A program made the position numbers and the translations under genes. A DNA stretch of 64,000 nucleotides from NCBI RefSeq assembly GCF_014191355.1, contig NZ_JACHWM010000006.1:62001-126000 (forward strand). Direction: 5' to 3'. Shown here piece after piece: positions 1 to 8,857 of this stretch. A model generated the notes under the pieces. That model saw only the letters and a program-made list of their open reading frames with translations. It made no database searches and was not told where the DNA came from. Within the stretch, counting starts at the first letter, position 1. Each line of letters starts with the position of its first letter. Origin of the DNA: Methylobacterium sp. R2-1. Lineage in GTDB: Bacteria > Pseudomonadota > Alphaproteobacteria > Rhizobiales > Beijerinckiaceae.

Positions 1-503
1 AGACGCTCCGCCCGTTCGCGGCGATCCGAGACGAGGACGACGACATCCTCGGAGCGCCTGTCCCGGCGTCGCTCGTGGGCGTTTTGGCGTTCCTGTCGGT
101 CTCGAGGTTCCCGCATCGATCATCCATCGGCCGCAAGGCCCGTGGTGGACGCGAAGCGGTATTCTGTCCCGGATACATCAAAAGTGTTGCGAAAAACTTC
201 GCGCCGCCTCGATGATGCAACCCTGACGTACTCGCGCAATGCAGAGCCCGGCGGCCGATGTGGCTGCAGCCTTGCCGAAAGACGCTCCGCGCATCGTCCT
301 GGCGACGGCTCGTGGGGCGCTACACGAGGCCCTTGAGCTGTCACCCATTTTCGAGACGATCCGCGAGCCGCCGCCTGCGCCGGGCAGGGGCATCCGTCCC
401 ATTCCCGGTTGGGAAATGATAACCGGCCCGCGCGGCCGTTAGTACAATCTGTTCGATTTGTTCGGGAGAACAGATTTCGCGTTTTGTTCGAGCGAGAGCC
501 GGT
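1..503. other. Intergenic left edge, no supported gene
   Basis: I see no convincing gene here. A leftward frame starting with ATG at 116 could run off the left edge, but its codon use is poor in G/C third positions at first and it shows no recognisable motif. The part nearest the RND permease stop contains a 9-bp perfect inverted repeat (446-454 and 468-476), listed separately. Confidence 0.5.
446..476. repeat. 9-bp perfect inverted repeat beyond the RND permease stop
   Basis: AATCTGTTC (446-454) is the reverse complement of GAACAGATT (468-476), with a 13-base loop. It lies 28 bases past the end of the leftward RND permease gene. No T-run follows on the minus strand, so it is either a factor-assisted terminator or an operator for an unseen gene to the left. 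Confidence 0.4.
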
Positions 504-3500
504 TCACTCGGCGGCGGTCGGTCGACGGGCGAGACCGCCGGCGTTGGCGGGCAAACCCGGGCGATACGCATCGTCCAAATGTCTGACTTCTTGCCCTGCC
601 TCCGGCTCGTCCGCCCCGCCGACGAAGCGGCCGAACAGGCGCACGAACAGCCGCGACAGGTCGTCGACCAAGAGGAAGATCGCCGGCACGAAGACGAGCG
701 AGAGCCCGGTCGAGACGATCAGCCCGCCGATCACCGCCACCGCCATCGGCGCGCGGAACTCGCCGCCGATGCCGAGCGCCATGGCAGACGGCACCATGCC
801 GGCGGCCATGGCGATGGTGGTCATCACGATGGGGCGCGCCCGCTTGCGCCCGGCATCGACGATGGCAGTGACGCGATCGACGCCGCGGGCCATCTCTTCG
901 ATGGCGAAGTCGACCAGCATGATCGCGTTCTTCGTCACCACGCCCATCAGCATCAGGATGCCGATGACGACCGGCATCGAGATCGGCATGTGGAAGACGA
1001 GCAGCCCGAGGATCGCCCCGCCGATCGAGAGCGGAAGCGAGAACAGGATGGTGAGCGGCTGGAGGAAGTTGCCGAACAGCAGCACGAGGACGCCGAACAC
1101 CATCATCAGCCCGGCACCCATGGCGAGCGCGAAGCCCTCGAACACCTCGCCCATGATCTCGGCATCGCCCGTCTGCCGGATGGTCACGCCCTCGGGAAGC
1201 AGGGTCGCGGCGGGCAGCGCCATCACCTGCTCGATAATCGAGCCCAGCGCGTCCGAGCCCTGAAGGTCGCCCTCGACGGCGACGCGGACGGTGCGGTCGT
1301 AGCGGTCGATGGCCGTGGGGCCGCGCCCGAGCGTCAGGTCGGCCACGGTCGCGAGCGGCACCGCCGCGCCCGTCTTCACCGGCACCTTCAAGCTGGCGAT
1401 CTCGGGCAGTTGCCCGCGCAAGCGTTCGGGCAGCATCACCCGGATCGGGATCTGGCGATCCTTGGCGTTGAACTTGGCGAGATTGGCCGCGATGTCGCCG
1501 ATGGTGCCGACCCGCACCGTCTCGGCGATGACGTCGGTCGAGACGCCGAGATCGGCGGCCACGCCCGGTTTGGGGGTGATGCGGAGCTCGGTGCGGTCGA
1601 GGGGTGCGGTCGAGATCACGTTGACGAGGTGGGGCACGCCCATGGCCTCGCGCTGGAGGCGGGCGGCCACATCGGCGACCACCGCCTTGTCGGGGCCCGA
1701 GACGATCAGCGCAAATTCCCGCTGCCCGCCCTCCTGCAGTGACCAGAAGCGGATGTCGGGCACCTGCCGCAGGATGTTCGCGATCTTGAGATCGACCTGC
1801 TTCTGGGTCAGCGCCCGCTCGCTCTTCGGGGTGAGGTTGACGGTGAGGCTTGCCAGCCGCACCTCCTTCTTGCCCGGAAGCTGGCGCCCCCCATCGACGA
1901 AGACGCTTCTGACTTCCGGCATCGCCCGGATCGTCTCGACGATGCCGTCGGAGACGCGGCTCGTGTCGTCGAGCCGGGCCCCGGGGGGCAGCTCGACCAC
2001 GAACATCGTGCGCGCGGCGTCCTCCGCCGGGATGAAACCCGCGGGCAGGAGCCGGGTCGAGGCGATCGAGCCGGCAAAGCAGGCCAGCCCGAGGATCAGC
2101 GTCAGGTATTTGTGCCGCACCGACCACGCCACGAGGCGGGTATAGGCGCGCATCACCCTACCCTCGCGCTCGTGGTCCGGGCCGTGATCGCGCAGGAAGT
2201 AGGCGGCCAAGAGCGGCGTGATCAGGCGGGCGACGAGGAGCGACACGAACACGGCGGCCGCGATGGTGAGCCCGAACTGCTTGAAGTACTGGCCGGCGAT
2301 GCCCGGCATGAAGGAGACGGGCGCGAAGATCGCGATGATGGTCGCGGTGATGGCGATGACCGCGAGCCCGATCTCATCGGCAGCCTCCAGAGCGGCACGG
2401 TAGGCGGATTTGCCCATCCGCATGTGGCGGACGATGTTCTCGATCTCGACGATGGCGTCGTCGACGAGGATGCCGGTCACCAGGGTGATGGCGAGCAGGC
2501 TGACCGCGTTGAGCGAGAAGCCGAGCGCGCTCATCACCCAGAAGGTCGGCAGCACCGAGAGCGGCAGCGCCACCGCCGCGATCAGGGTGGCGCGCCAGTC
2601 CCTCAAGAAAAGGAACACCACGATCACGGCGAGCGCGGCGCCCTCCAGCAGGCCCATCATCGCCGAGTGGTAGTTGCCGATGGTGTTGACGACGCTGGTG
2701 TCGATCAGGTCGAAGCGCAGGCCCGGATTCTCGGCGTGCAGCGCCTCGATGCGCTTCGCCACCGCGACCGCGACCTCGGCGTCGCTCGCCCCCATCGCCC
2801 GGGAAATGGCGAAGCCCACCACCGGCTCGCCGTTGAAGCGGGCGAAGGTACGCGGCTCCTCGGCCGCGTCCATCAGGCTCGCCAGCTCGTCGAGGCGCAC
2901 CTTGCGCCCCCCCGGCACGACGATGGAGGTGGCCCCCAGCGTCTCCAGGCTCGACGAGGCGCCGAGCGTGCGGATCGACTGCTCGCCGCCGGCGAGCTCG
3001 CCGCGCCCGCCGGCCATGTCGGCGGAGGTGAGGCGCAACTGCCGGTTCACGTCGGCCGCGGTGATGCCCAGCGCGAGCAGCCGGTCGGGCTTGAGGGTGA
3101 CGCGGATCTCGCGGGCGACACCGCCGAGCCGCTCGACGCCGCCCACTCCCTTCACCCCCTGGAGCTGGCGGGCGACCACGTCGTCGACGAACCACGACAG
3201 GTCCTCCGGCGTCATGGCAGGCGCCGAGGCGCCGTAGATCATGATCGGCAGGCCGGCGATCTCGACGCGGCTGATGATCGGCTCGTCGATGGTGCGCGGC
3301 AGGTTGATGCGGATCTTCGAGATCGCGTCCTTCACGTCGTTGACGGCGCGGTCCTGGTTCACCTCCAGGCGGAACTCGATCGTGGTGATCGAGGCCCCTT
3401 CCGAGATGGTCGACAGGATGTGCTTGACCCCCTTCACCCCAGCCACCGAATCCTCGACCCATTTCGTGACCTGGGTCTGCAACTCGGACGGGGCGGCGCC

Positions 3501-3662
3501 GGACTGCGTGATCGTCACCGAGACGATCGGGATGTCGATGTTGGGAAAGCGGGTGATCGGCAGGCTCCGGAAGCTGACGAGGCCGAGCACCATCAGCACG
3601 AGGAACAGCACGAGAGAGGGTATCGGCTTGCGGATCGCCCAGGCCGAGACGTTGAGGCGCAT
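504..3662 (-). CDS. RND efflux transporter, inner-membrane permease
   Basis: A 1052-residue protein of the HAE-type resistance-nodulation-division family, the proton-driven pump of a tripartite exporter in the inner membrane. It has the full family length (about 1040). The N-terminal segment after MRLNVSAWAIRKP is the first membrane helix. The TM4 signature GILVDDAIVEIEN, with its proton-relay Asp pair, lies near residue 400, and the matching second-half segment GVVTKNAIMLVDFA is present. The start is ATG at 3662. The adaptor gene lies 10 bases upstream on the same strand, so the two form an operon; no TolC-type outer-membrane gene is in the window. Substrate cannot be read from sequence: multidrug or solvent export is the usual family role. 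It is distinct from the second RND permease near 31.5-34.6 kb. Confidence 0.93.
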   Translation of the reverse strand: MRLNVSAWAIRKPIPSLVLFLVLMVLGLVSFRSLPITRFPNIDIPIVSVTITQSGAAPSELQTQVTKWVEDSVAGVKGVKHILSTISEGASITTIEFRLEVNQDRAVNDVKDAISKIRINLPRTIDEPIISRVEIAGLPIMIYGASAPAMTPEDLSWFVDDVVARQLQGVKGVGGVERLGGVAREIRVTLKPDRLLALGITAADVNRQLRLTSADMAGGRGELAGGEQSIRTLGASSSLETLGATSIVVPGGRKVRLDELASLMDAAEEPRTFARFNGEPVVGFAISRAMGASDAEVAVAVAKRIEALHAENPGLRFDLIDTSVVNTIGNYHSAMMGLLEGAALAVIVVFLFLRDWRATLIAAVALPLSVLPTFWVMSALGFSLNAVSLLAITLVTGILVDDAIVEIENIVRHMRMGKSAYRAALEAADEIGLAVIAITATIIAIFAPVSFMPGIAGQYFKQFGLTIAAAVFVSLLVARLITPLLAAYFLRDHGPDHEREGRVMRAYTRLVAWSVRHKYLTLILGLACFAGSIASTRLLPAGFIPAEDAARTMFVVELPPGARLDDTSRVSDGIVETIRAMPEVRSVFVDGGRQLPGKKEVRLASLTVNLTPKSERALTQKQVDLKIANILRQVPDIRFWSLQEGGQREFALIVSGPDKAVVADVAARLQREAMGVPHLVNVISTAPLDRTELRITPKPGVAADLGVSTDVIAETVRVGTIGDIAANLAKFNAKDRQIPIRVMLPERLRGQLPEIASLKVPVKTGAAVPLATVADLTLGRGPTAIDRYDRTVRVAVEGDLQGSDALGSIIEQVMALPAATLLPEGVTIRQTGDAEIMGEVFEGFALAMGAGLMMVFGVLVLLFGNFLQPLTILFSLPLSIGGAILGLLVFHMPISMPVVIGILMLMGVVTKNAIMLVDFAIEEMARGVDRVTAIVDAGRKRARPIVMTTIAMAAGMVPSAMALGIGGEFRAPMAVAVIGGLIVSTGLSLVFVPAIFLLVDDLSRLFVRLFGRFVGGADEPEAGQEVRHLDDAYRPGLPANAGGLARRPTAAE

Positions 3663-3672
3663 GGTGTGATCC

Positions 3673-4890
3673 TCAGCGGCTCGAGGCGCCGGCCTGGGCC
3701 GCGGCGGGAAGCACCGGACGCACCCGGTCGCCGTCGCGCAGGAACGAGCCGGCGCGGGCGACCACGGTCTCCCCCGCCGCGACGCCGGAGCGAACTTCCG
3801 TAAAACCTTCGGCCGAGAGGCCGGTTTCGACCCGGCGGGCGGAGACGCGGCCGTCCGCGACCGCGAGCACGCTGGCCGAGCCGTCGGCGGCGTAGAGCAC
3901 GGCGGCGAGCGGCACCGCCACGCCCTCGCGCCGGGCGACCTCGACCCGACCGCGGGCGAAGGCGCCGATATGCAGCGCCGGGTCGGCGTCCAGGCGGATG
4001 CGCACCCGGCCGAGGCGGGTCGCCCGCTCGACCTCCGGATAGACCCGGCGCACGGCGCCGGGCGTCACGCGCCCGTCCTCCCATTCGAGGCGCGCCGGGG
4101 CATCGACCTTCAGCCGGGGCAGGGCGAATTCGGGCACCTCGCCCTCCAGCTCGATTTCGCCGCGCGCGATCAGGCGGAACAGCGGCTCGCCGACCGCGCT
4201 CGCGGTGGCGCCGACCCGGGCCGTGCGGCGGCTGACGATACCGGCTTCCGGCGCGCGGATCTCGGTGCGGGCCCGGCGCAGGCCGATCTCGCGCGCCTGC
4301 GCCCGTGCCGCGGCCAGATCCGCCTCGGCGAGCGCCAGCCCGGCCCGCGCCGCGTCGAGCCGGCCGTCGGCGGCTTGAGCCGCGGAAACCCGCTGCTCCA
4401 GGGTGACCGCAGTGGCATTGCCGGTCTTCACCAGCGCCTGCGCCCGCTCCAGGGCTTGGCGCGCCTCGGTCTGAACCGCCTGCGCCTGGATGATCTGGCT
4501 CTTCGCCTGGACGATGGCGGCCTCAGCCTTCGCGGTGGCGGCGAGGTTGGCCGCCTCCTGCGTCTCGATCATCTCCAGCGAGAGCCGCGCCAGTACCGCG
4601 CCGCGCTCGACCCGATCGCCCTCCTCGACGAGCAGCGCGACGATGCGCAGGCCTTCGACCTCGGGGGCGACGAGGATCTCGTCGCGGGGCACCAGCGTCC
4701 CGGTCACGACCGCCCGCTCGACGATCTCCCGGCGCTCGGCCGGGACCACACTCACGGCGGGCAGGAGCGCGGCGGGATCAGGCACCCCGGCCGCGGGCGG
4801 TTCCTCGGCGGCGCGGGCCGGTGGACTCGGGGAAAGGAGGAGGGCCGCGAGTCCCGCCGCGGTGGGACGTAGAAACAAGCGGGCCAGCAT
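3673..4890 (-). CDS. RND efflux periplasmic adaptor (membrane fusion protein)
   Basis: A 405-residue periplasmic adaptor that links the RND permease to an outer-membrane channel. Residues 1 to about 28 form a signal peptide ending in an Ala-rich cleavage region (SPPARAAEE). A biotinyl-lipoyl-like half-motif follows (GTLVPRDEILVAPEVEGL, EEGDRVERGAVLARL), then an Ala/Glu-rich coiled-coil hairpin of roughly residues 100-200, the second lipoyl half (IRAPEAGIVSRR) and beta-barrel domains. The frame is open further upstream to 5091, but ATG 4890 gives a clean signal peptide and has GAGG about ten bases ahead. The permease gene follows after 10 bases. The 292-base divergent gap to the next rightward gene should hold the promoter. 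Confidence 0.9.
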   Translation of the reverse strand: MLARLFLRPTAAGLAALLLSPSPPARAAEEPPAAGVPDPAALLPAVSVVPAERREIVERAVVTGTLVPRDEILVAPEVEGLRIVALLVEEGDRVERGAVLARLSLEMIETQEAANLAATAKAEAAIVQAKSQIIQAQAVQTEARQALERAQALVKTGNATAVTLEQRVSAAQAADGRLDAARAGLALAEADLAAARAQAREIGLRRARTEIRAPEAGIVSRRTARVGATASAVGEPLFRLIARGEIELEGEVPEFALPRLKVDAPARLEWEDGRVTPGAVRRVYPEVERATRLGRVRIRLDADPALHIGAFARGRVEVARREGVAVPLAAVLYAADGSASVLAVADGRVSARRVETGLSAEGFTEVRSGVAAGETVVARAGSFLRDGDRVRPVLPAAAQAGASSR

Positions 4891-5182
4891 CACGAATCGC
4901 CTCACGGGGCGCGCCGATGCGCCGCAGCCTGCTTCCGCGCGGGAGCCGGCGATTTCGTGGCGGGGTCCCTCCCCGGCCGCAGCCGGCCCGAGCCGTTGCG
5001 GACAGGCAACATCGGCCCCCTCCCGCGCTGTGGTCATCGAGGCCGGGCCTCGAAATCGGACGATCTGGAGCTGCGCGAACACCCATCGCAACTCTCAAGA
5101 TTTCGCCCGAGGTTTCGTGTGCAACCGGGTCAGCCTCGCAGGGTTGTTCCGTCAAGAGCTTCCCGACGACGGACGGTTCACA

Positions 5183-5365
5183 ATGAGCATCTTCCAGATC
5201 CGGCAGAAGACCAGCGGCGCGATCCTCTGGACCGGCAGCGCCGACGACGAGCGCACCGCCCTCGACGCCATGGCCCGCGAGGCCGGCTATCCCGACTCCT
5301 CCGCCCTCCCCGACAGCGTGCGGGCGGCGGGCTTCGAAACGGCCAAGCTCGACCTGATCTCCTGA
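5183..5365 (+). CDS. Small conserved-type protein of unknown function
   Basis: A 60-residue soluble protein starting MSIFQIRQKTSGAILW and rich in Asp and Ala. Nearly every codon ends in G or C, which fits a real gene in this genome. I do not recognise a named family. The layout, a beta-strand-like start followed by a helix (ERTALDAMAREAGY), resembles short single-domain proteins common in Methylobacterium. It is transcribed away from the RND operon and has no partner gene on its own strand. No membrane segment or signal peptide is seen. Confidence 0.7.
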   Translation: MSIFQIRQKTSGAILWTGSADDERTALDAMAREAGYPDSSALPDSVRAAGFETAKLDLIS

Positions 5366-5483
5366 GATCGATCGAGCCTCCTCGGCGAGGGGTTCTCCGG
5401 TACAGGCATCTTCAACCGGGAGGCGTCCGCCATGCGGGCGCCTCGTGGTCGTTCGAACCTCTTGATCCGAACGTCACGCGCCC

Positions 5484-6710
5484 TCAGGCGCAGCAGCCGC
5501 CCTCTGCCGACATCCGGGCCTTCGCCTCGGGCACGGATCGTTCCGAAGCGCGCTCGGCAGGCTGCTCCAGCCGGCGGGCCTGCAGCCGGTCGCGGCCATG
5601 GGCCTTGGCCTCATAGAGCGCCGTATCGGCGAGTGCCATCAGCACATCGAGCCCGGCCGGGCCGCCGGTGAACAGGGCGGCACCGAGGCTGATCGTGGCG
5701 CCGGTGGGCAGGCCACGGCCGCTCTCGCGGGCCATGCGGTCGCGGATCGCCGCGCCGAGATCAGGAACCGCCGCCTCGTCGAGACCCGGTACGAGGATCA
5801 CGAACTCGTCCCCGCCGAGCCGCGCCAGGATCGCGTCGCGCGGCAGGCAGGCCTCCAACACGCCGGTGAGCGCCACGAGGATGCGGTCGCCGACGGCGTG
5901 GCCGAAGCTGTCGTTGACCGTCTTGAACCGGTCGACGTCGAGCAGCAGCAGGGCACCGGACTGGCGCCCGGCGGCCATGTCACGCAACGCCTCCGCGGCG
6001 CGGCTCTCGAAGGCGCGGCGATTGAAGGCGCCGGTGAGGGGATCGCGCTCGGCGAGCACCGCCATCGCCTCCTCCCGGCGGCGGCGCACCGCGGCGGCCA
6101 TCGCCAGGGCGAGCAGCATCTCGACGAGAATGCCCTCGAACAGCGAGACTTGGATCAGTACGCCCTTGAAGCCGACGAGGCTGACGAAGGCGCCCGGCAC
6201 GGGCACGAGCAGCGCCTTGACGGCGTAGAATGCGCCGTGGGCGAGGAAGACGGCGCCCAGCGCATCGGAGGCGGCGGTGCGTTCCGGGAAGGGCGTCCCG
6301 GCCCGCGACAGCAGGAGATGGGCGGCCCGCAGGGAGGCGAGGGCGACGAGACCGGAATTGGTCATCGCGAAGGCCGGAGTCGGGTCGGTCCCTGCCGGCA
6401 GGAGCAGGAGTCCGGCCCAGGCCAGCAGCAGGCCCCACCAGAGCCGTGCGATCCGGCGTCCGGTGAAGCGGGCCGTGCCGAACAGGAACAGGAGGTGGGC
6501 GAGGACGAGCAGGCCGTTGGCGAACCAGACCCCGACGAGGAAGGAGGCGGCGCGGACCGGCGAGAGCGAGCAGCCGAGGACGATCGTGGCGAAGCCCGCG
6601 CTCCACAGCAGCAGCGCGGGGTTGCGCAGGATCCGCCACTCGACGGCCAGGAAGCCCGCCGCGGCAGCGGCCGCGGCGAGGCTCATGACCAGCATGGTGA
6701 CCACATCCAT
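5484..6710 (-). CDS. Membrane-bound GGDEF diguanylate cyclase
   Basis: A 408-residue inner-membrane protein predicted to make cyclic di-GMP from two GTP. The N-terminal 220 residues contain about seven hydrophobic helices, a membrane sensor of the MASE type in general layout though I cannot name the subfamily. The C-terminal GGDEF domain starts at ERDPLTGAFNRRAF and carries an intact active-site loop RLGGDEFVILV. The product-inhibition motif RxxD expected nine residues ahead of GGDEF is not in register (PRDAIL), so the I-site looks absent and the enzyme may not be feedback-inhibited. ATG 6710 is chosen over the more upstream TTG 6731. The C-terminus has a short hydrophilic tail ending in GGCCA. 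It is a single-gene unit. Confidence 0.9.
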   Translation of the reverse strand: MDVVTMLVMSLAAAAAAAGFLAVEWRILRNPALLLWSAGFATIVLGCSLSPVRAASFLVGVWFANGLLVLAHLLFLFGTARFTGRRIARLWWGLLLAWAGLLLLPAGTDPTPAFAMTNSGLVALASLRAAHLLLSRAGTPFPERTAASDALGAVFLAHGAFYAVKALLVPVPGAFVSLVGFKGVLIQVSLFEGILVEMLLALAMAAAVRRRREEAMAVLAERDPLTGAFNRRAFESRAAEALRDMAAGRQSGALLLLDVDRFKTVNDSFGHAVGDRILVALTGVLEACLPRDAILARLGGDEFVILVPGLDEAAVPDLGAAIRDRMARESGRGLPTGATISLGAALFTGGPAGLDVLMALADTALYEAKAHGRDRLQARRLEQPAERASERSVPEAKARMSAEGGCCA

Positions 6711-6843
6711 GGCTATCTCGGACCCGCGCAACGGTGACGTGTCACGGTCCGATAGCAGCCGCCGTTGAACAAAGCGTTCCGCAGCTTGACGTTTGAGCCC
6801 GCCGCCCCAGCCACACCCTTCCGGGCGATGCGAGGCTGTTGTT

Positions 6844-6892
6844 TTTGCATCGTCTTATTCCGAAAGCCGGCGGCCACCTTTCGGGGCGACGC
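6844..6892 (-). repeat. Dispersed intergenic palindromic repeat, copy A
   Basis: A 49-base element on the minus strand containing the core GGCTTTCGGAA and ending in GACGATGCAAA. The same element occurs at 26091-26138 and 50249-50297. Its outer ends are inverted (GCATCGT/ACGATGC in the best copies), so it can fold as a hairpin. It lies between hspQ and the GGDEF gene, outside both coding regions. It is a REP-like repeat of unknown role. Confidence 0.75.
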
Positions 6893-6921
6893 CCCGCATC
6901 TTTCGCAGAAGGCGCGGCCGG

Positions 6922-7260
6922 TCAGTTCGCGTGGCCGATCCGCATGCGGTAGGCGCCGTCGGCGCTGCGCTCGAACACCTCACTGATACCGGCATGGCGC
7001 AGGGCCTCGCCGGATGTATCGGGCACGAGGTTCTGCTCCGAGACGTAGGCGACGTACTCGCTGTCCGCGTTCTCGGCGAGCAGGTGGTAGAAGGGCTGGT
7101 CCTTGCGCGGCCGGACCTCCTCGGGAATGGCGAGCCACCATTCCTCGGTGTTGGCGAATTCCGGGTCCACGTCGAAGACCACGCCCCGGAACGGGTAGAT
7201 CCGGTGCCGGACCACCGCCCCGAGGCCGAATTTAGCGGTTCTCATGCTGGTCTGGGTCAT
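6922..7260 (-). CDS. hspQ: Heat shock protein HspQ
   Basis: A 112-residue cytosolic protein of the HspQ (YccV-like, hemimethylated-DNA-binding fold) family, known in enterobacteria as a heat-shock factor that promotes turnover of some proteins through Lon. The family core is clear: KFGLGAVVRHRIYPFRGVVFDVDPEF, then the conserved EEWW and DQPFYHLLAENADSEYVAYVSEQNL, close to the usual length of about 105. The start is ATG 7260, with a GAGG element upstream; ATG 7245 (MRTAKFG) is an alternative. It follows the malyl-CoA lyase gene by 59 bases on the same strand and may be co-transcribed with it. Confidence 0.92.
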   Translation of the reverse strand: MTQTSMRTAKFGLGAVVRHRIYPFRGVVFDVDPEFANTEEWWLAIPEEVRPRKDQPFYHLLAENADSEYVAYVSEQNLVPDTSGEALRHAGISEVFERSADGAYRMRIGHAN

Positions 7261-7319
7261 GACCGATAGATAGGCCTCGCGCCCCTTCCGTTCCAACGCG
7301 AGGCCAACATCCGCGACGA

Positions 7320-8369
7320 TCAGGGCAGATTGTAGACCTTGGCCAGATCCGGATCCTTCTCGGCCACCAGCCGGGCGAGGTCGACGATGACCTTGGCCTG
7401 TTTCCAGGTGGCGTCATCCTGCATCTTGCCGTCGATCATCACCGCGCCGGTGCCGTCAGGCATCGCCTCGACGATCCGGACCGCGAAATTCACCTCGGCC
7501 GGATCGGGAGCGAACACGGTCTTGGCCAGAGCCACCTGGCTCGGATGCAGGGTCCAGGCGCCGGCGCAACCCATCAGGAAGGCGTTGCGGAACTGGACTT
7601 CGCAGGCCGCCGAATCGGAGAAGTCGCCGAAGGGCCCGTAGAACGCCTTGATGCCGTTGGCCATGCAGGCATCGACCATCTTGGCGATGGTGTAGTGCCA
7701 CAGATCCTGCTGGGCGCTCGACCGCTCGGCATCTCCCTTGGGATCGGAGAGCACGCGATAGTCCGGGTGGCCGCCGCCGACGCGGGTGGTCTTCATGCCG
7801 CGGGACGCCGCCAGATCGGCCGGCCCCAGGCTCATGCCGTGCATGCGGGGCGAGGCGGACGCGATGGCGTCCACATTGGCCACACCTTCCGCCGTCTCGA
7901 GGATGGCGTGGACGAGGATCGGCTTCGTCACACCGTGGCGCGCCTCGAGCTGGGCCAGCAACTGGTCGATGTAGTGGATGTCCCAGGGGCCCTCGACCTT
8001 CGGCACCATCACCACGTCGAGCTTCGAGCCGACCTCGGCGACGATGGTGAACAGGTCGTCGAGGATCCAGGGTGAGTTCAGGGCATTGATGCGGGTCCAT
8101 AGGCCGGTGCCGGAGGCCGCGAAATCGGTGGCCCGCGCCATCTCGACGAAGCCCTTGCGCGCCGCCTCCTTCTGGTCGGCGGGCACCGCGTCCTCCAGGT
8201 TGCCGAGCACGACGTCGACCGTCTTGGCGAGATCGGGCACGCGGGCGCGGACCTTCTCGTTGTGGGGCGGCACGAAGTGGATCATCCGCTCGAGCTTGAT
8301 CGGCAGGTCGCGGAACGGCTCGGGCGCACCCGCGGCGAGCGGCTGGAAGAAGCGGCGCGGCAGTTTCAT
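7320..8369 (-). CDS. mcl: L-malyl-CoA / beta-methylmalyl-CoA lyase (Chloroflexus type)
   Basis: A 349-residue enzyme of the HpcH/HpaI-citrate lyase beta family that cleaves or forms malyl-CoA (glyoxylate plus acetyl-CoA) and beta-methylmalyl-CoA (glyoxylate plus propionyl-CoA). Segments such as [27 protein letters not shown] and [20 protein letters not shown] match the Chloroflexus enzyme as I remember it, more than the short serine-cycle MclA. Acid and Arg positions typical of the fold are present: [27 protein letters not shown] and ILETAEG. The frame is open to 8567, but ATG 8369 gives the family start [18 protein letters not shown]. Three tandem 15-bp repeats lie upstream. In Methylobacterium such a lyase would serve the serine or ethylmalonyl-CoA pathway; which one here is inference. 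Confidence 0.9.
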   Translation of the reverse strand: MKLPRRFFQPLAAGAPEPFRDLPIKLERMIHFVPPHNEKVRARVPDLAKTVDVVLGNLEDAVPADQKEAARKGFVEMARATDFAASGTGLWTRINALNSPWILDDLFTIVAEVGSKLDVVMVPKVEGPWDIHYIDQLLAQLEARHGVTKPILVHAILETAEGVANVDAIASASPRMHGMSLGPADLAASRGMKTTRVGGGHPDYRVLSDPKGDAERSSAQQDLWHYTIAKMVDACMANGIKAFYGPFGDFSDSAACEVQFRNAFLMGCAGAWTLHPSQVALAKTVFAPDPAEVNFAVRIVEAMPDGTGAVMIDGKMQDDATWKQAKVIVDLARLVAEKDPDLAKVYNLP

Positions 8370-8857
8370 CGGCTCTCGGTCTCCGGCTTCGCGAGGGGCT
8401 CGGCGTCCGCCCTTCGCTTCTGTTCTGGGCGTCAGTGTTCTGGGCGTCAGTGTTCCTGGCGTTAGAGCACGGCGCCCCCCGACGTAAAGCCGACCTTGGT
8501 CGTCCCTCCGGCTCCTTGGACTCGCGCCCCCGGTTCGACGGAGTGTGCCCCTTGTGCTCCCGCGCACGGGCCGAACGGCCTATCCGTCGGTGGAGTATCC
8601 GAAAGCGAAGATTGCGCGGCGAGCCGAATGGTCCGACACTCTTCAAGAGTTCGGAAGTCTTCATCGAGACTGTCTTCGTCTTCGATGCTCATGACCGGAT
8701 GCCGGGGCACGCCGCGGTGAGGACCGCGGGATGAGCGAAATGGCAAAGCTTGCCCGGCGAAGCATTCGGCGCGGGGCAGACAGGCTGGAACACACCGCCG
8801 CGGCCCGTGTTTTCCGGCCGAGGCGGGCTGTCGAACACCGTCGGGAGACGTGCGTCG
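8370..8857. other. Divergent intergenic region upstream of mcl
   Basis: This 488-base stretch separates the leftward lyase gene from the rightward patatin gene and should hold promoters for both. Near the lyase it contains three tandem 15-bp units (8421-8465). A leftward frame starting at 8692 (MSIEDEDSLDED) is open to 8462 but has near-random third-position G+C and no ribosome-binding site, so I do not call it a gene. Confidence 0.5.
8421..8465. repeat. Three tandem 15-bp repeats upstream of mcl
   Basis: TGTTCTGGGCGTCAG is repeated at 8421-8435 and 8436-8450. A third copy, TGTTCCTGGCGTTAG, is at 8451-8465. The array begins 52 bases upstream of the lyase start codon. It could be a regulator-binding array or a slippage-prone leader; nothing else identifies it. 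Confidence 0.7.

Noticed and set aside
1..116. Leftward frame running off the left edge (ATG at 116)
   Set aside because: Only 38 codons are visible, with rare codons and no recognisable feature; not enough to support a gene.
2112..3803. 563-codon rightward frame opposite the RND permease
   Set aside because: Antisense of a well-supported permease; Asp/His/Arg repeats only.
8462..8692. Small acidic leftward frame (MSIEDEDSLDED) upstream of mcl
   Set aside because: No ribosome-binding site and third-position G+C near random, unlike real genes here. A foreign small gene cannot be fully excluded.
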